A DNA stretch of 64,000 bases from CAYXVF01 sp964468125 (GTDB lineage: Bacteria > Myxococcota > XYA12-FULL-58-9 > CAYXVF01). Position 1 is the stretch's first letter; each line of letters opens with the position of its first letter. Positions 42,521 through 50,508 of the stretch are shown here, piece by piece. The stretch is taken from assembly GCA_964468125.1 (NCBI GenBank), contig CAYXVF010000007.1:1-64000 (forward strand). Direction: 5' to 3'. Made by a program: the position numbers and the translations under genes. The notes under the pieces were generated by a model that was not told the DNA's origin, did no database searches, and worked only from the letters and a program-made list of their open reading frames with translations.

Positions 42521-43972
42521 ATGCACGAGAAAGAAATCCAAGAACGAGAAGAAGAAAAGGCGGCGCGCGAGCTCGAGCGTCGTCGAACCTCCTACCGTGA
42601 GTTTTGTGAGGCCCATGGTCGACCCAAAACCCGACGGGAGTTTCTCGAAGCTTGCGCCATCGGCTTTGGCGGCTATGTCATGCTGCCCACCACTTCGTCG
42701 CTTCTCTTCACCCCGGAAGCGTGGGCACAAAGCGGCGAGTGCCCTGCGCCCGTTCCTGCCAACGATCCGAACCGGCTGAGCCCGATCGTGAGCATCTCGC
42801 TCGGCGGCGGCGCAATGCTCTCGGGCAACATGGTGCCCATGGGTCAGGACGGAAACCCTCTGCCCTCCTACGACAAGATGGGCCTCGGCCGCTCCCCGAA
42901 TCTGGTCTCCCGCTTCGGAGGGGCCCGGTTCTTCGAGCGCAGCCAGCTCCTGGCCGGCATCGAGTCGGTCACGACCCAGGCCACGCGCGACAACACCGCT
43001 GCGGTCATGATTGCGGTGCGCTCCGGCGACGACTCGCGCAACAACCGCATGAATATCGCTGGCCTCACGGCCGCCGCGGGCCTCACGGGAGAGGTGCTCC
43101 CGGATCTCGGCAGCAGCCGTCACATGGATGCCTTCGTGAGCTCCGCCTCGCCCCTCCAAGTGCGACGCTTTGGAGACCTGGCCAACGCCGCTTCCGGTGG
43201 CGGCTCCGGCGCGCTCGCGGTCCTCAGCCGCGAGCAACGTGCCTCGCTCCAGAACACGATCTTGCAGCTGAACGAAGAGCAAGCCCTCACCCTGGCTCAG
43301 CGCGGCCGGGGAGACGTGGCCGGCTTTCTTGCCCGGTGCGCTTCGCAGCAGAACTACCAGAACGCGACCGCCGAGCCGCCGCCGATCGACGTGCGTCAAA
43401 CGCCCGCGCTCGCCGCGGCGTGGGGCGTGGATGCGGGCACCGGCGACGGAGACCGCGAGGTGGTCTTCGGTTCCATGTTGCTCGCGAGTCTTCGGGGCTC
43501 TGCAGGACACGCGATGTTCGAGATCGGCGGCTACGACTACCACAACAACACCCGAACCCGTGGCGACGAGCGCGACTTCGAGGCGGGCGAGCTCATCGGT
43601 CGCACGCTCGAGACCGCGGCGCTCACGGGGCAGAAAGTGTTCATCTACGTCAGCAGCGACGGCGCATGCGTATCGCCCACGTCCGATGCAGATGATGCGC
43701 CCTGGCGGTCTGACCGGGGGAGCGCGGGCTCGATGCAGCTCTATGCCTACGACCCTGCGGGGCGCCCGAACCTCGCCAATGGTTGGCAGGTCGGCTGGTT
43801 CAACGACGCACAGGCGGCGGACACGTCGGTGATCGGCGGTGCGGAATCCGGAGCGGCTGCTGCATTCTTGAACTACATGGCCTTCAACGACAAGCTCAAC
43901 ATCGGCCAGAACCTGGTCTCAAACGTGTTTCAACCGTCGGACATCGAGCGGGTGGTGAAGTTCGGAGCGTAG
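42521..43972 (+). CDS. Tat-exported DUF1501/DUF1552-like protein
   Basis: Protein of 483 residues, with GAGG 5 bases before ATG. A very charged N-terminus of about 35 residues (EKEIQEREEEKAARELERRR) precedes the twin-arginine motif KTRREFLEACAIGFGG (RR at 38-39), so the n-region is unusually long. After the cleavage region (PEAWAQSGE) comes a Gly/Ser/Asn-rich enzyme-like domain: LSPIVSISLGGGAMLSGNMVP, AAVMIAVRSGDDSRNNRMNIAGL, HAMFEIGGYDYHNNTRTRGDERDFEAGELIGR, KVFIYVSSDGACVSPTSD, NGWQVGWFNDAQ. This loosely follows DUF1501/DUF1552 proteins, which are regularly encoded next to DUF1592-type cytochromes, as here. The His/Asp/Asn cluster in YDYHNNTR may bind metal. Function unknown. Confidence 0.83.
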   Translation: MHEKEIQEREEEKAARELERRRTSYREFCEAHGRPKTRREFLEACAIGFGGYVMLPTTSSLLFTPEAWAQSGECPAPVPANDPNRLSPIVSISLGGGAMLSGNMVPMGQDGNPLPSYDKMGLGRSPNLVSRFGGARFFERSQLLAGIESVTTQATRDNTAAVMIAVRSGDDSRNNRMNIAGLTAAAGLTGEVLPDLGSSRHMDAFVSSASPLQVRRFGDLANAASGGGSGALAVLSREQRASLQNTILQLNEEQALTLAQRGRGDVAGFLARCASQQNYQNATAEPPPIDVRQTPALAAAWGVDAGTGDGDREVVFGSMLLASLRGSAGHAMFEIGGYDYHNNTRTRGDERDFEAGELIGRTLETAALTGQKVFIYVSSDGACVSPTSDADDAPWRSDRGSAGSMQLYAYDPAGRPNLANGWQVGWFNDAQAADTSVIGGAESGAAAAFLNYMAFNDKLNIGQNLVSNVFQPSDIERVVKFGA

Positions 43973-43976
43973 GCGA

Positions 43977-45881
43977 TCACTCGTAGCGAATGGCGTCGAC
44001 GGGGCGGGCGCGGGCGCCTTTGAGCGCTGGGTAGAGCGTCGCCAGATGTGAAATCACCATCGCCGAAATAGCGACCAGCGCGACCTCGAGCGGCCGGACG
44101 CGCACGGTGAGTGAATCGACCATGTAGACGTTCGCGGCGATCGAAATCCTCATCGCTTCGAGCGCGCTACAGACGAGCAGTCCGAGGGCGATCCCAACGG
44201 CCGTGCCCACGCCGCCAACGAACCAGCCTTCCATCACGAAAATCCGCATGATGCTCGTGTCGCGGGCACCCATCGACTTCAGGACGCCGATCTCCGCCGA
44301 CTTCTCAACGACAGCCATGAAGAGCGTCGATGCAATGTTGAACGCCGCCACGACGATGATGAAGCTCAGTACGAGAAAGAAGACGATCTTTTGAAGCGAG
44401 AGCGCGCGAAAGATCCCCTCGTTCAGTTTTCGCCAGTCGAGGGTACGATAGGGGTAGCGTCCGATCGCGCGCAGCACGCGATTCGCGGTGAGCTCCACCC
44501 GATCCGGCTGGGTGACGCGCAGCTCGACGCCGGTCACCGCCTTCCCCATCCCCATCAGCTTCTGCGTGGCGTCGATCGACGCATAGACCAGGCGTGAGTC
44601 GAACTCGTACATGCCCGAGCGAAAGGCGCGCCCCAGGCGAAAGCGCATCCGCTTGGGGGCATTTCCCCGCGCTCCGGCAAGCCCTACGGGTGTCGAGAGC
44701 AGGACGATCGAGCCCTCTTCGAGGTCGAGTTTTTCGAAGAGCTCCGCCCCGACCACCAGTGTTGGAACGCCATCGCGGTCCTGGACTGCATCGGTGAGCG
44801 CGGCGCTCGCCTCGTCGGCGCTCGAGTAGCGCACGCAGCCTCCCTCGACGATCTCCCGACACAGATTTCCGCCGATCCCGGTAACCTCCGCCGCGCTCGG
44901 AACTTCGATCCCTTTCAGGAGAATCGTGAAGGCTCGGTCGCCGGCGCTCATCATCGCTTCGTTGAAGGTGAAGGGGCTCGCGGCAGTGACATCGTCGAGC
45001 TGTACGACCGTATCGCGAATATCGTCGTACTCGATGAAATCGTGGCCGTATTTCTGCACCACGAGATGGGCATTGGTGGAGAGGATTTTGTCCTGAACAT
45101 CCTGCTGATAGCCGCTCATCACCGCGGTCACCGCCACCAGCGCCGCAACGCCGAGGGCCACACCGCCGATCGCAACGACCGCGGTCAGTGACACCGCCGC
45201 ACTCCGATCGCTTCCGAGGAGGTGCCGCAGGCTCACCATCAGCTCGAACCCCCGGCCGCGGCGCGCCACGTCGCTGCGAAGTGCGTCGGCCTTGTACATG
45301 AAGGCGAGCGAGCCCCCCACGATGCTCATCACCCAGCTCGCAAAGAGGCAGAGCACGGAAGTCCGGACCCACATCTCACCAAAATAGCGGTAGCCCGGAG
45401 GTCGGGCGGCGTACATGTCAAAAAATGACTCGCCCGCGCCAGGACCGATACCGAACACGCTCTGCCAGCCGACGGCGAGGTGCACGCCGACCAAGACGCC
45501 CACCAGCATCATCAGGGCCTGGGTCTCGTAATAGGCGATCCGTCGCCCGATCCACCCCATCACCGTGCCCGCAAGCCCGAGCACCAAGACGGCGGCGGTG
45601 AAGAGCAGCTCCGGATGAGCGCCGCCCCACTGCTCGACGTCGAAGAAAATCGCGATCCGGGCCACAGGGAGCATCACCGCCGCAGTCAGCGCCCCGAGAG
45701 CGAAGGCGCCCCAGTGGAATTGGCGGCGCCAAACCGACAAGATGAGGCCCCAGATCAAAAAGAGCCACAGGAGCTTCACAGCGGTCCAGACCTGGCCTGC
45801 GATCCATGCGAGATAGGAGCGGCGCGGCTCTTCCGCGCGAGGTTTCGGTGGGCTATTCACAGCGTCGCAGGGGGCTAGCAT
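43977..45881 (-). CDS. ABC transporter permease, LolC/LolE (FtsX-domain) family
   Basis: Protein of 634 residues from ATG 45881; a GTG at 45860 is equally possible and leaves more promoter room. The N-terminal about 190 residues contain extra helices (VWTAVKLLWLFLIWGLILSV, WGAFALGALTAAVMLPVARIAIFF, LLFTAAVLVLGLAGTVMG). Then comes a LolC/E-type core: SLRHLLGSDRSAAVSLTAVVAIGGVALGVAALVAVTAVMSGYQQDVQDKILSTNAHL, a periplasmic domain of about 250 residues, and three C-terminal FtsX helices (KIVFFLVLSFIIVVAAFNIASTLFMAVVEKSAEIGVLKSMGA, GWFVGGVGTAVGIALGLLVCSALE, VALVAISAMVISHLATLYPA) ending in ARPVDAIRYE. In E. coli LolCDE releases lipoproteins from the inner membrane; no lolD ATPase is adjacent. The many lipoproteins of this region fit such a partner. 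Confidence 0.88.
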   Translation of the reverse strand: MLAPCDAVNSPPKPRAEEPRRSYLAWIAGQVWTAVKLLWLFLIWGLILSVWRRQFHWGAFALGALTAAVMLPVARIAIFFDVEQWGGAHPELLFTAAVLVLGLAGTVMGWIGRRIAYYETQALMMLVGVLVGVHLAVGWQSVFGIGPGAGESFFDMYAARPPGYRYFGEMWVRTSVLCLFASWVMSIVGGSLAFMYKADALRSDVARRGRGFELMVSLRHLLGSDRSAAVSLTAVVAIGGVALGVAALVAVTAVMSGYQQDVQDKILSTNAHLVVQKYGHDFIEYDDIRDTVVQLDDVTAASPFTFNEAMMSAGDRAFTILLKGIEVPSAAEVTGIGGNLCREIVEGGCVRYSSADEASAALTDAVQDRDGVPTLVVGAELFEKLDLEEGSIVLLSTPVGLAGARGNAPKRMRFRLGRAFRSGMYEFDSRLVYASIDATQKLMGMGKAVTGVELRVTQPDRVELTANRVLRAIGRYPYRTLDWRKLNEGIFRALSLQKIVFFLVLSFIIVVAAFNIASTLFMAVVEKSAEIGVLKSMGARDTSIMRIFVMEGWFVGGVGTAVGIALGLLVCSALEAMRISIAANVYMVDSLTVRVRPLEVALVAISAMVISHLATLYPALKGARARPVDAIRYE

Positions 45882-45890
45882 AGGAACGGT

Positions 45891-46949
45891 ATGGGAACCA
45901 GAGTCTCCAAGTGGATCTCCGCGGGGGTCTTGAGCTTCGCAGTGCTCAGTCCAGCGAGTTTGCCTCTGGAAGCCACCGAAGCCCAGGCGAGCGACAGCCT
46001 CCGCGCCCGCCGCTTCGACAAGGTACAGGGGGTCACGATCTCCACCCACCGCATCGGCCTCGAATGGGGAACCGATGTGATCGGTCCCACTCTCGATCAC
46101 ATCGCGTCCGTCGGTGCCAACTGGGTCGCGATTCACCCCTACGCGGGAATCGGATCGGACGGCACCGTGCGTTTCGATCGCTTCGACCCGGAGGCCTACG
46201 CGGAATCTGTGCGCCGACCGATCCGAGAAGCCCACGCCCGGGGACTGAAGATCCTGGTCAAGCCGCACCTCGCCTACTGGGGCACCGGCTTCAGCTGGCG
46301 CGGCGAGATCGACTTCGAAGGTGAGGCGCTCAAACGCTTCTTCGAGGACTATCGCCGATGGACGGTCTACCTGGCCGAGCTCGCCGCAGACGCGGATGCC
46401 TTTTCCGTCGGATGCGAGCTCGACCGTCTCCTACAACATGAAACTCAGTGGCGCTCGATCATTGCAGAGGCGCGAGGGAAGACCGATGCCCCTCTCACCT
46501 ACGCGGCCAACTGGCCCACCTACGAGAAGGTGCCGTTTTGGGACGCCCTCGATGCGATCGGGATCCAGGCGTACTTTCCGCTCTCGGAGAATCCATCGCC
46601 AACGCGCACCGAGCTGAAGCAGGCCTGGGACGGCTTGATGAAGAAGCTGCGCGTCTACTCCCGGTCGAAAAACAGGACCGTGGTCTTCACCGAGCTCGGC
46701 TACAATCATTCGACCGAGACGGCGCGCAAGCCCTGGGACTACGGCGTCGAGCACAACGCTCGCGCCGCATCGCTGCAGCGGCTCTGCTTTGAGGTCGCGC
46801 TCGAAGCGGTCGACGCTGAGCCGAGCGTCGTCGGCTCATTCCTGTGGAAATGGTTCCCCGAGCCACACCCAAACGGTCGGACCTACGCGCTCGCGACCGA
46901 CGAGCTCAAAGCGTTGATCTGCGATCGCTGGTGCAAGACGGAGCCCTGA
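45891..46949 (+). CDS. Exported GH113-like glycoside hydrolase
   Basis: Protein of 352 residues, with AGGA just before the ATG. Signal peptide SKWISAGVLSFAVLSPASLPLEA. TIM-barrel body with KVQGVTISTHRIGLEWG, VGANWVAIHPYAGIG, RGLKILVKPHLAYWG, then DAFSVGCELDRLL with the likely acid/base Glu176. Next are PLTYAANWPTYEKVPFWDALDAIGIQAYFPLSE and RTVVFTELGYNH with the likely nucleophile Glu268, ending in SFLWKWFPEPHP. Clan GH-A families have Glu at the ends of strands 4 and 7 in this way, and the VKPH...W...GxE motifs match GH113 (beta-mannanase type). The substrate (mannan or other beta-glycan) is not certain. Its ATG lies 9 bases from that of the divergent LolC/E-like gene. Confidence 0.85.
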   Translation: MGTRVSKWISAGVLSFAVLSPASLPLEATEAQASDSLRARRFDKVQGVTISTHRIGLEWGTDVIGPTLDHIASVGANWVAIHPYAGIGSDGTVRFDRFDPEAYAESVRRPIREAHARGLKILVKPHLAYWGTGFSWRGEIDFEGEALKRFFEDYRRWTVYLAELAADADAFSVGCELDRLLQHETQWRSIIAEARGKTDAPLTYAANWPTYEKVPFWDALDAIGIQAYFPLSENPSPTRTELKQAWDGLMKKLRVYSRSKNRTVVFTELGYNHSTETARKPWDYGVEHNARAASLQRLCFEVALEAVDAEPSVVGSFLWKWFPEPHPNGRTYALATDELKALICDRWCKTEP

Positions 46950-46954
46950 GAGGC

Positions 46955-47331
46955 TCAGCCGGTCACGAAGCGGTAGCCGATTCCCCTGACCGTGAGAAAG
47001 TGGCTCGGCTTCTGCGGGTCATCTTCGAGTTTTTGGCGCAGACGGCTCACGAAGTTATCGAGTGTACGGTCGGTACCTGCGTAGTCGTACCCCCAGACCT
47101 TGGCGACGGGATCTCGAGCTCGAGCCTGTGGATTTCGCGCAGCACCTCGAAGCCATTCATCTTTGGGAGCATCACGTCGAGGAGTACCAGATCCGGGGTG
47201 TTGTCCACCGCCGTGGTCAACCCTTCATCCCCATCCGGAGCCGCCTGGACCGAATTTCCCTCGAACTTCAGGTTTCTATACAGCCCCTGGGCAATCGATG
47301 GCTCGTCTTCGATAACCAGTATTCGCTCCAT
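46955..47331 (-). pseudogene. OmpR-family response regulator, internal deletion and frameshift
   Basis: Starts at ATG 47331 (RBS GAGGGA): MERILVIEDEPSIAQGLYRNLKFEG, then PDLVLLDVMLPKMNGFEVLREIHR, the receiver domain with acidic pocket and phospho-acceptor Asp. At about 47115 the frame shifts. The other frame continues with VAKVWGYDYAGTDRTLDNFV and SRLRQKLEDDPQKPSHFLTV, then RGIGYRFVTG and a stop at 46955-46957, the end of an OmpR/PhoB winged-helix domain. About 100 residues are missing: receiver strand 4-5 with the conserved Lys, the linker and the start of the DNA-binding domain. The junction lies at CTCGAGCTCGAG (47115-47126), a short direct repeat. No kinase gene is next to it. A truncated product cannot be a normal transcription factor. 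Confidence 0.85.
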
Positions 47332-47581
47332 CCGATCCCTCAACAGCCAGCGCGCATTCACGCTGCCCCCACGATGAAGCTCGCGCCGATGGAGGACGGA
47401 AGTCAGCGGCATGGGATCCAGTTTCATCAGACGGGCTCTAGCAGCTCTTTGTCACGGGAGTATCACCGCCCGGTCGGGGTTCCTTTTTTCGACCGTGACC
47501 AAATCATGACCTGCCGGTGGACCCCTCGAGACTGTCCTAGGGCGATTCTTTGGGCGCCTGACCGGCCCAAGGAGGACAGAC
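47332..47581. promoter_or_regulatory. 250-base divergent region with hairpin at 47550-47570
   Basis: No gene seen between the response-regulator remnant and the small plus-strand ORF. It holds an inverted repeat TTGGGC and GCCCAA (9 bases between) ending exactly at the base before the GGAGGA ribosome-binding site (47571-47576). The repeat could control translation of the small ORF or be an operator. Confidence 0.4.
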
Positions 47582-47734
47582 ATGGTCATTCGCATCAGCC
47601 TCGTCGCGGAAATCGCCCTGACCGCGCTCCCTGCCCCGGTGAGTGCCGGGGAGACGACTGCGAAGCGACAATTGTGGTTGCGCGCACTGCAGGCCCGCGA
47701 CGAAGGGAACGCGGCGGCTACATCGTCTCGATGA
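47582..47734 (+). CDS. Small exported ORF (50 residues)
   Basis: Open frame MVIRISLVAEIALTALPAPV... of 50 residues, too short for usual ORF lists. GGAGGA stands 5 bases upstream of the ATG. The first 22 residues have a basic N-terminus, hydrophobic core and PVSA-G cleavage-like end, i.e. a signal peptide; the remaining about 28 residues are helical and charged (AKRQLWLRALQARDEG). The end overlaps the convergent TPR gene by 17 bases. It may be a real small periplasmic protein controlled by the neighbouring (now broken) regulator, or the truncated front of a lost gene. Not recognised. Confidence 0.4.
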   Translation: MVIRISLVAEIALTALPAPVSAGETTAKRQLWLRALQARDEGNAAATSSR

Positions 47735-48923
47735 GACGAAGCCACTGCTTTGCAACGTTCGAGTGGGTCGCGTTCTTCGACTTGGCCGCCCGTTCGAGCG
47801 CGCGGCGGGCCGGGACCTTGCGACCCGCGTAGTAGTTGCCGATACCCATGAGCAGGTACGCCTGGCCGCTGTCCGCCAGCTTCCCGGTCTTGATCGCGGC
47901 CTCCGCCGAATCGACGGCCTTTTGCCATTTCTCCTCCTCGAGGAGGAGCTGCGTGAGGCGGAGATAGAGATCGGGAGAGCGCGCGATCTTCGCGGCCTGC
48001 TGCAGCGGGGGTACGGCTTTTTCGACTTCTTTCGCCCGCACATATGCGTCGGCAAGAATCTTCAGGTGCTCTTCGTCGCGGGGGATCGTCTTCTTTCCGA
48101 GCTCCTTTTCGAGCACCTGCGCGCCCTTTAGCGGCACGTCTTGGTAAATAAACATCTGAGCGAGCTGCTTGATGTTGTTCGGCTTGGTGACATAGCCGCC
48201 TTCATAAGCGAGCTCGAAGACCGCAAGTGCACGCTTTTCGTCGTTGATCTCGCTGTAGAGCCCGCCGAGCTGCAGCCAATAGGTGGCCTTGGGGTAGAGC
48301 TCGACCAAACTCTTGAGCGTAGTGATCATGTCGCGCTTCTTTTTTAGCTCATACTGCACTGCGCCCATCGATTGGAGCCAATTCTCCGGAGGCTTCGGCT
48401 TCGCGGCGATGGCGATGGCGAGCTGGTTGAGCGCTTTGTTCCAATCCTTCTTCTGGATGTAGGCCTGGGCGATGATGAAGCGCGTATCCGGTTTGGGGCT
48501 CTCGGCGTCTTTCAGCCAGATCTCGAAGTTCTTGACCGCATCGTTCCAGCGCTCGAGGGCCATGTAGAGCTGGCCGAGGTTGAAGCGCATGTCGAGGATC
48601 ACGTTGTCCTCGAGCGCCTCCTGCGCCAGAGACTTCTCGAAGGCAGCGGCGGCGGGCTTGTACTTGTTCTGAATGAAGTACAGGTGACCGAAGGCCTGGT
48701 ACATCATCGCGACCTCGCGCTTGTCCAGGCGACCCTCTCGGTCCTTCATGCGATTGAGCTCGGTGAGCGCGTCGTCGTACTTGTTCTCGTTCATCGCCTC
48801 GAACGCGCCGTTGAGGCGCTTGAACGCCCACTCACTCACCTGCGCGTGAGCGTCCGTGGGTGCGAGCCACAGAAGGCTCGCGAGCACGATTCCGGGAACT
48901 ATTCTACGAAGCACTCGATTCAT
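47718..48923 (-). CDS. TPR-repeat exported protein of the TonB2-type cluster
   Basis: Protein of 401 residues. Signal peptide VLRRIVPGIVLASLLWLAPTDAHAQ, then about nine tetratricopeptide repeats: KYDDALTELNRM, VAMMYQAFGHLYFIQNKYKPAAAAFEKSL, DMRFNLGQLYMALERWNDAVKNFEIWL, RFIIAQAYIQKKDWNKALNQL, YWLQLGGLYSEINDEKRALAVFELAY, ...QAYLLMGIGNYYAGRKVPARRALERAAK. Last gene of the six-gene cluster DUF3450, ttpC, exbB, exbD, tonB, TPR. In Vibrio and Shewanella the TonB2 clusters end with the same kind of gene. It is expected to bind a component of the energy-transducing complex in the periplasm. Confidence 0.92.
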   Translation of the reverse strand: MNRVLRRIVPGIVLASLLWLAPTDAHAQVSEWAFKRLNGAFEAMNENKYDDALTELNRMKDREGRLDKREVAMMYQAFGHLYFIQNKYKPAAAAFEKSLAQEALEDNVILDMRFNLGQLYMALERWNDAVKNFEIWLKDAESPKPDTRFIIAQAYIQKKDWNKALNQLAIAIAAKPKPPENWLQSMGAVQYELKKKRDMITTLKSLVELYPKATYWLQLGGLYSEINDEKRALAVFELAYEGGYVTKPNNIKQLAQMFIYQDVPLKGAQVLEKELGKKTIPRDEEHLKILADAYVRAKEVEKAVPPLQQAAKIARSPDLYLRLTQLLLEEEKWQKAVDSAEAAIKTGKLADSGQAYLLMGIGNYYAGRKVPARRALERAAKSKNATHSNVAKQWLRLIETM

Positions 48924-48933
48924 CCACCCGCCC

Positions 48934-49566
48934 CTAGAGATTGAACTCGAGCCGCACCGGCGTCACGCCGTACTCGATCGCTTTTCCATCCACGACCTTC
49001 GGATTGTATTTCCATTTGCGTACCGCCTTGAGGGCGGCCTGCTCGAAGACCCCACGCGGATCTGCGTCGATCACGCTCGGGTTGAGCACCTGGCCCGCGG
49101 TTCCCACCCGAAACTTCACCGTGACGTACCCGGTGATCCCGCGTTCCGCGGCCCGTCTCGGATACATCGGCTGCACCCGAACAATCGGCGTAGCGTCTTG
49201 GTCACCGGTCGGACGCGCACCAGGATTGAAGCCACCCCGTGGTCTGAAGCCGGACCCTCCGGAGAAGCCCGTCGCTTTGAAGTTCGTTTGCGGCGCGTCG
49301 ATGGTTGCAGAGGCGCTGTTGTTGTCGACAGTGGAGAGCTTTGGCGGGGGGGGTTCCTTCGGAGGCGGCGTGCGATTGGGCTTCTCGCGCACCTTTTGTT
49401 GCGTCACCGAGTCCGTGGGCACGCGGATGAAGTCGGTTACGAGACCGGCGCGCTTGTCGTCGCTTTGACGACGGGCGCCTTCGATCAGCGCACGCATCCC
49501 GAGAAAGAGCGCGAAAGTGATGATGAAGGCGATCGGCGCCGTGAGCACTACCCTTGGGATCTTCAC
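48934..49566 (-). CDS. tonB: TonB-family energy transducer (TonB2 type)
   Basis: Protein of 210 residues, at the short end for TonB. N-terminal helix (APIAFIITFALFLGMRALIEG), a short proline-rich stretch (TPPPKEPPPPK), a Gly/Phe/Arg-rich segment (GFSGGSGFRPRGGFNPG), and the C-terminal domain VQPMYPRRAAERGITGYVTVKFRVGTAGQVLNPSVIDADPRGVFEQAALKAVRKWKYNPKV with the YP, G-x-V and W-x-Y-x-P landmarks. It couples the proton motive force to outer-membrane receptors through the ExbB/ExbD/TtpC complex. The short Pro-region implies either a thin periplasm or help from other proteins to reach the outer membrane. Start 6 bases from the exbD stop. Confidence 0.94.
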   Translation of the reverse strand: MKIPRVVLTAPIAFIITFALFLGMRALIEGARRQSDDKRAGLVTDFIRVPTDSVTQQKVREKPNRTPPPKEPPPPKLSTVDNNSASATIDAPQTNFKATGFSGGSGFRPRGGFNPGARPTGDQDATPIVRVQPMYPRRAAERGITGYVTVKFRVGTAGQVLNPSVIDADPRGVFEQAALKAVRKWKYNPKVVDGKAIEYGVTPVRLEFNL

Positions 49567-49572
49567 GTCAGA

Positions 49573-49974
49573 TCATTCCCGCACCGCGGAGATGGCCACA
49601 TCCGGCACGCCCGCTTGCTTGGCCGCATCGATCACCTTCACCAGGAGCCCGTTGCGGCTGTTTCGGTCCGCCTGAATCACCACTGTTCCTCTTGGATTCT
49701 CAGCTCGCAAGCGCTCGATGTTCGCCCGGACAGTCGAAATGTCCACACTGCGCTTGTCGATCCACACCTCGTCCGTCTCCGTGATCGCGATCAGGATGCT
49801 CGCCGATTCCTTCGACATGGCGGTCTTGGCCGCGGGGCGCTTCACCTGGACCCCCGCCTCCTTCACGAAGGACGCGGTCACGATGAAGAAGATCAGCATG
49901 ATGAAAACGACGTCGAGCATCGGTGTGATGTCGACTTCGGTTTCGTCACCGCCTCCAGTCCGCACTCGCCGCAT
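49573..49974 (-). CDS. exbD: ExbD biopolymer transport protein
   Basis: Protein of 133 residues: one transmembrane helix with MLDVVFIMLIFFIVTASF (essential Asp), then a periplasmic domain with ILIAITETDEVWIDKRSVDISTVRANIERLRAENP. It works as proton-conducting dimer with the ExbB pentamer. Cluster order exbB-exbD-tonB with gaps of 3 and 6 bases. Its DNA is almost identical to the orphan copy at 3602-4003 in the helix-coding part, see findings. Confidence 0.95.
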   Translation of the reverse strand: MRRVRTGGGDETEVDITPMLDVVFIMLIFFIVTASFVKEAGVQVKRPAAKTAMSKESASILIAITETDEVWIDKRSVDISTVRANIERLRAENPRGTVVIQADRNSRNGLLVKVIDAAKQAGVPDVAISAVRE

Positions 49975-49977
49975 CGA

Positions 49978-50508
49978 TCAATCCATGTCCTGGCGGAGAC
50001 GGTCGAAAAACTGCCCCACCTTTGCTTCCGCCGTGCGGACGAACTGGTTGCTGAAGTACAGCCCTGAAAGGGCGACGACCAAACCCGCCATCGTGGGGAT
50101 TGTGGCCCGCGACACGCCCGAAGCCATGGCTCGCGGATTGCCGTTCCCCGACACCGCCATGACGTCGAACACCTCGATCATGCCGGTCACCGTGCCCAAG
50201 AGGCCAAACAGTGGCGCCAGCGCCACCAGGGTCTTGATCAACTGCGTGTTTCGCCGGGCCTCTTCGGCCACCCGAGACACCAGCATCTTTCGCACCTGCT
50301 GTGCGTGCCAGGAGCGGAACTCCGCGCGCTTTTTCCAGTGCTGCAGCTCCTTCGAGATCACGTTGCGATGCTCGAAGTTGAAGTACCAGATGCGCTCGAG
50401 AATCAGGGTCCAGAGAACCATCGCCGCGATGAAGATCGCGATCAACACGGGCCCGCCTCGGTCGATGAACGCGCCCAAGGCTTCCCAAAGGCGTACGACC
50501 GGGTTCAC
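49978..50508 (-). CDS. exbB: ExbB/TolQ-type proton channel subunit
   Basis: Protein of 176 residues, shorter than E. coli ExbB (about 240). Helix 1 (GGPVLIAIFIAAMVLWTLILERIWYF), a cytoplasmic part, then LVALAPLFGLLGTVTGMIEVFDVM with the TolQ/ExbB channel motif and ATIPTMAGLVVALSGLYFSNQF as the third helix. The residues LGTVTGM and the Thr of the pore match the family. Start overlaps the ttpC stop by ATGA. In Vibrio TonB2 clusters the equivalent ExbB2 is equally short and needs TtpC in addition. Confidence 0.94.
   Translation of the reverse strand: MNPVVRLWEALGAFIDRGGPVLIAIFIAAMVLWTLILERIWYFNFEHRNVISKELQHWKKRAEFRSWHAQQVRKMLVSRVAEEARRNTQLIKTLVALAPLFGLLGTVTGMIEVFDVMAVSGNGNPRAMASGVSRATIPTMAGLVVALSGLYFSNQFVRTAEAKVGQFFDRLRQDMD

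Noticed and set aside
48856..50067. 403-residue plus-strand ORF across tonB/exbD
   Set aside because: Antisense shadow; its resemblance to an antisense ORF at 3584-4036 only mirrors the similarity of the two exbD genes.
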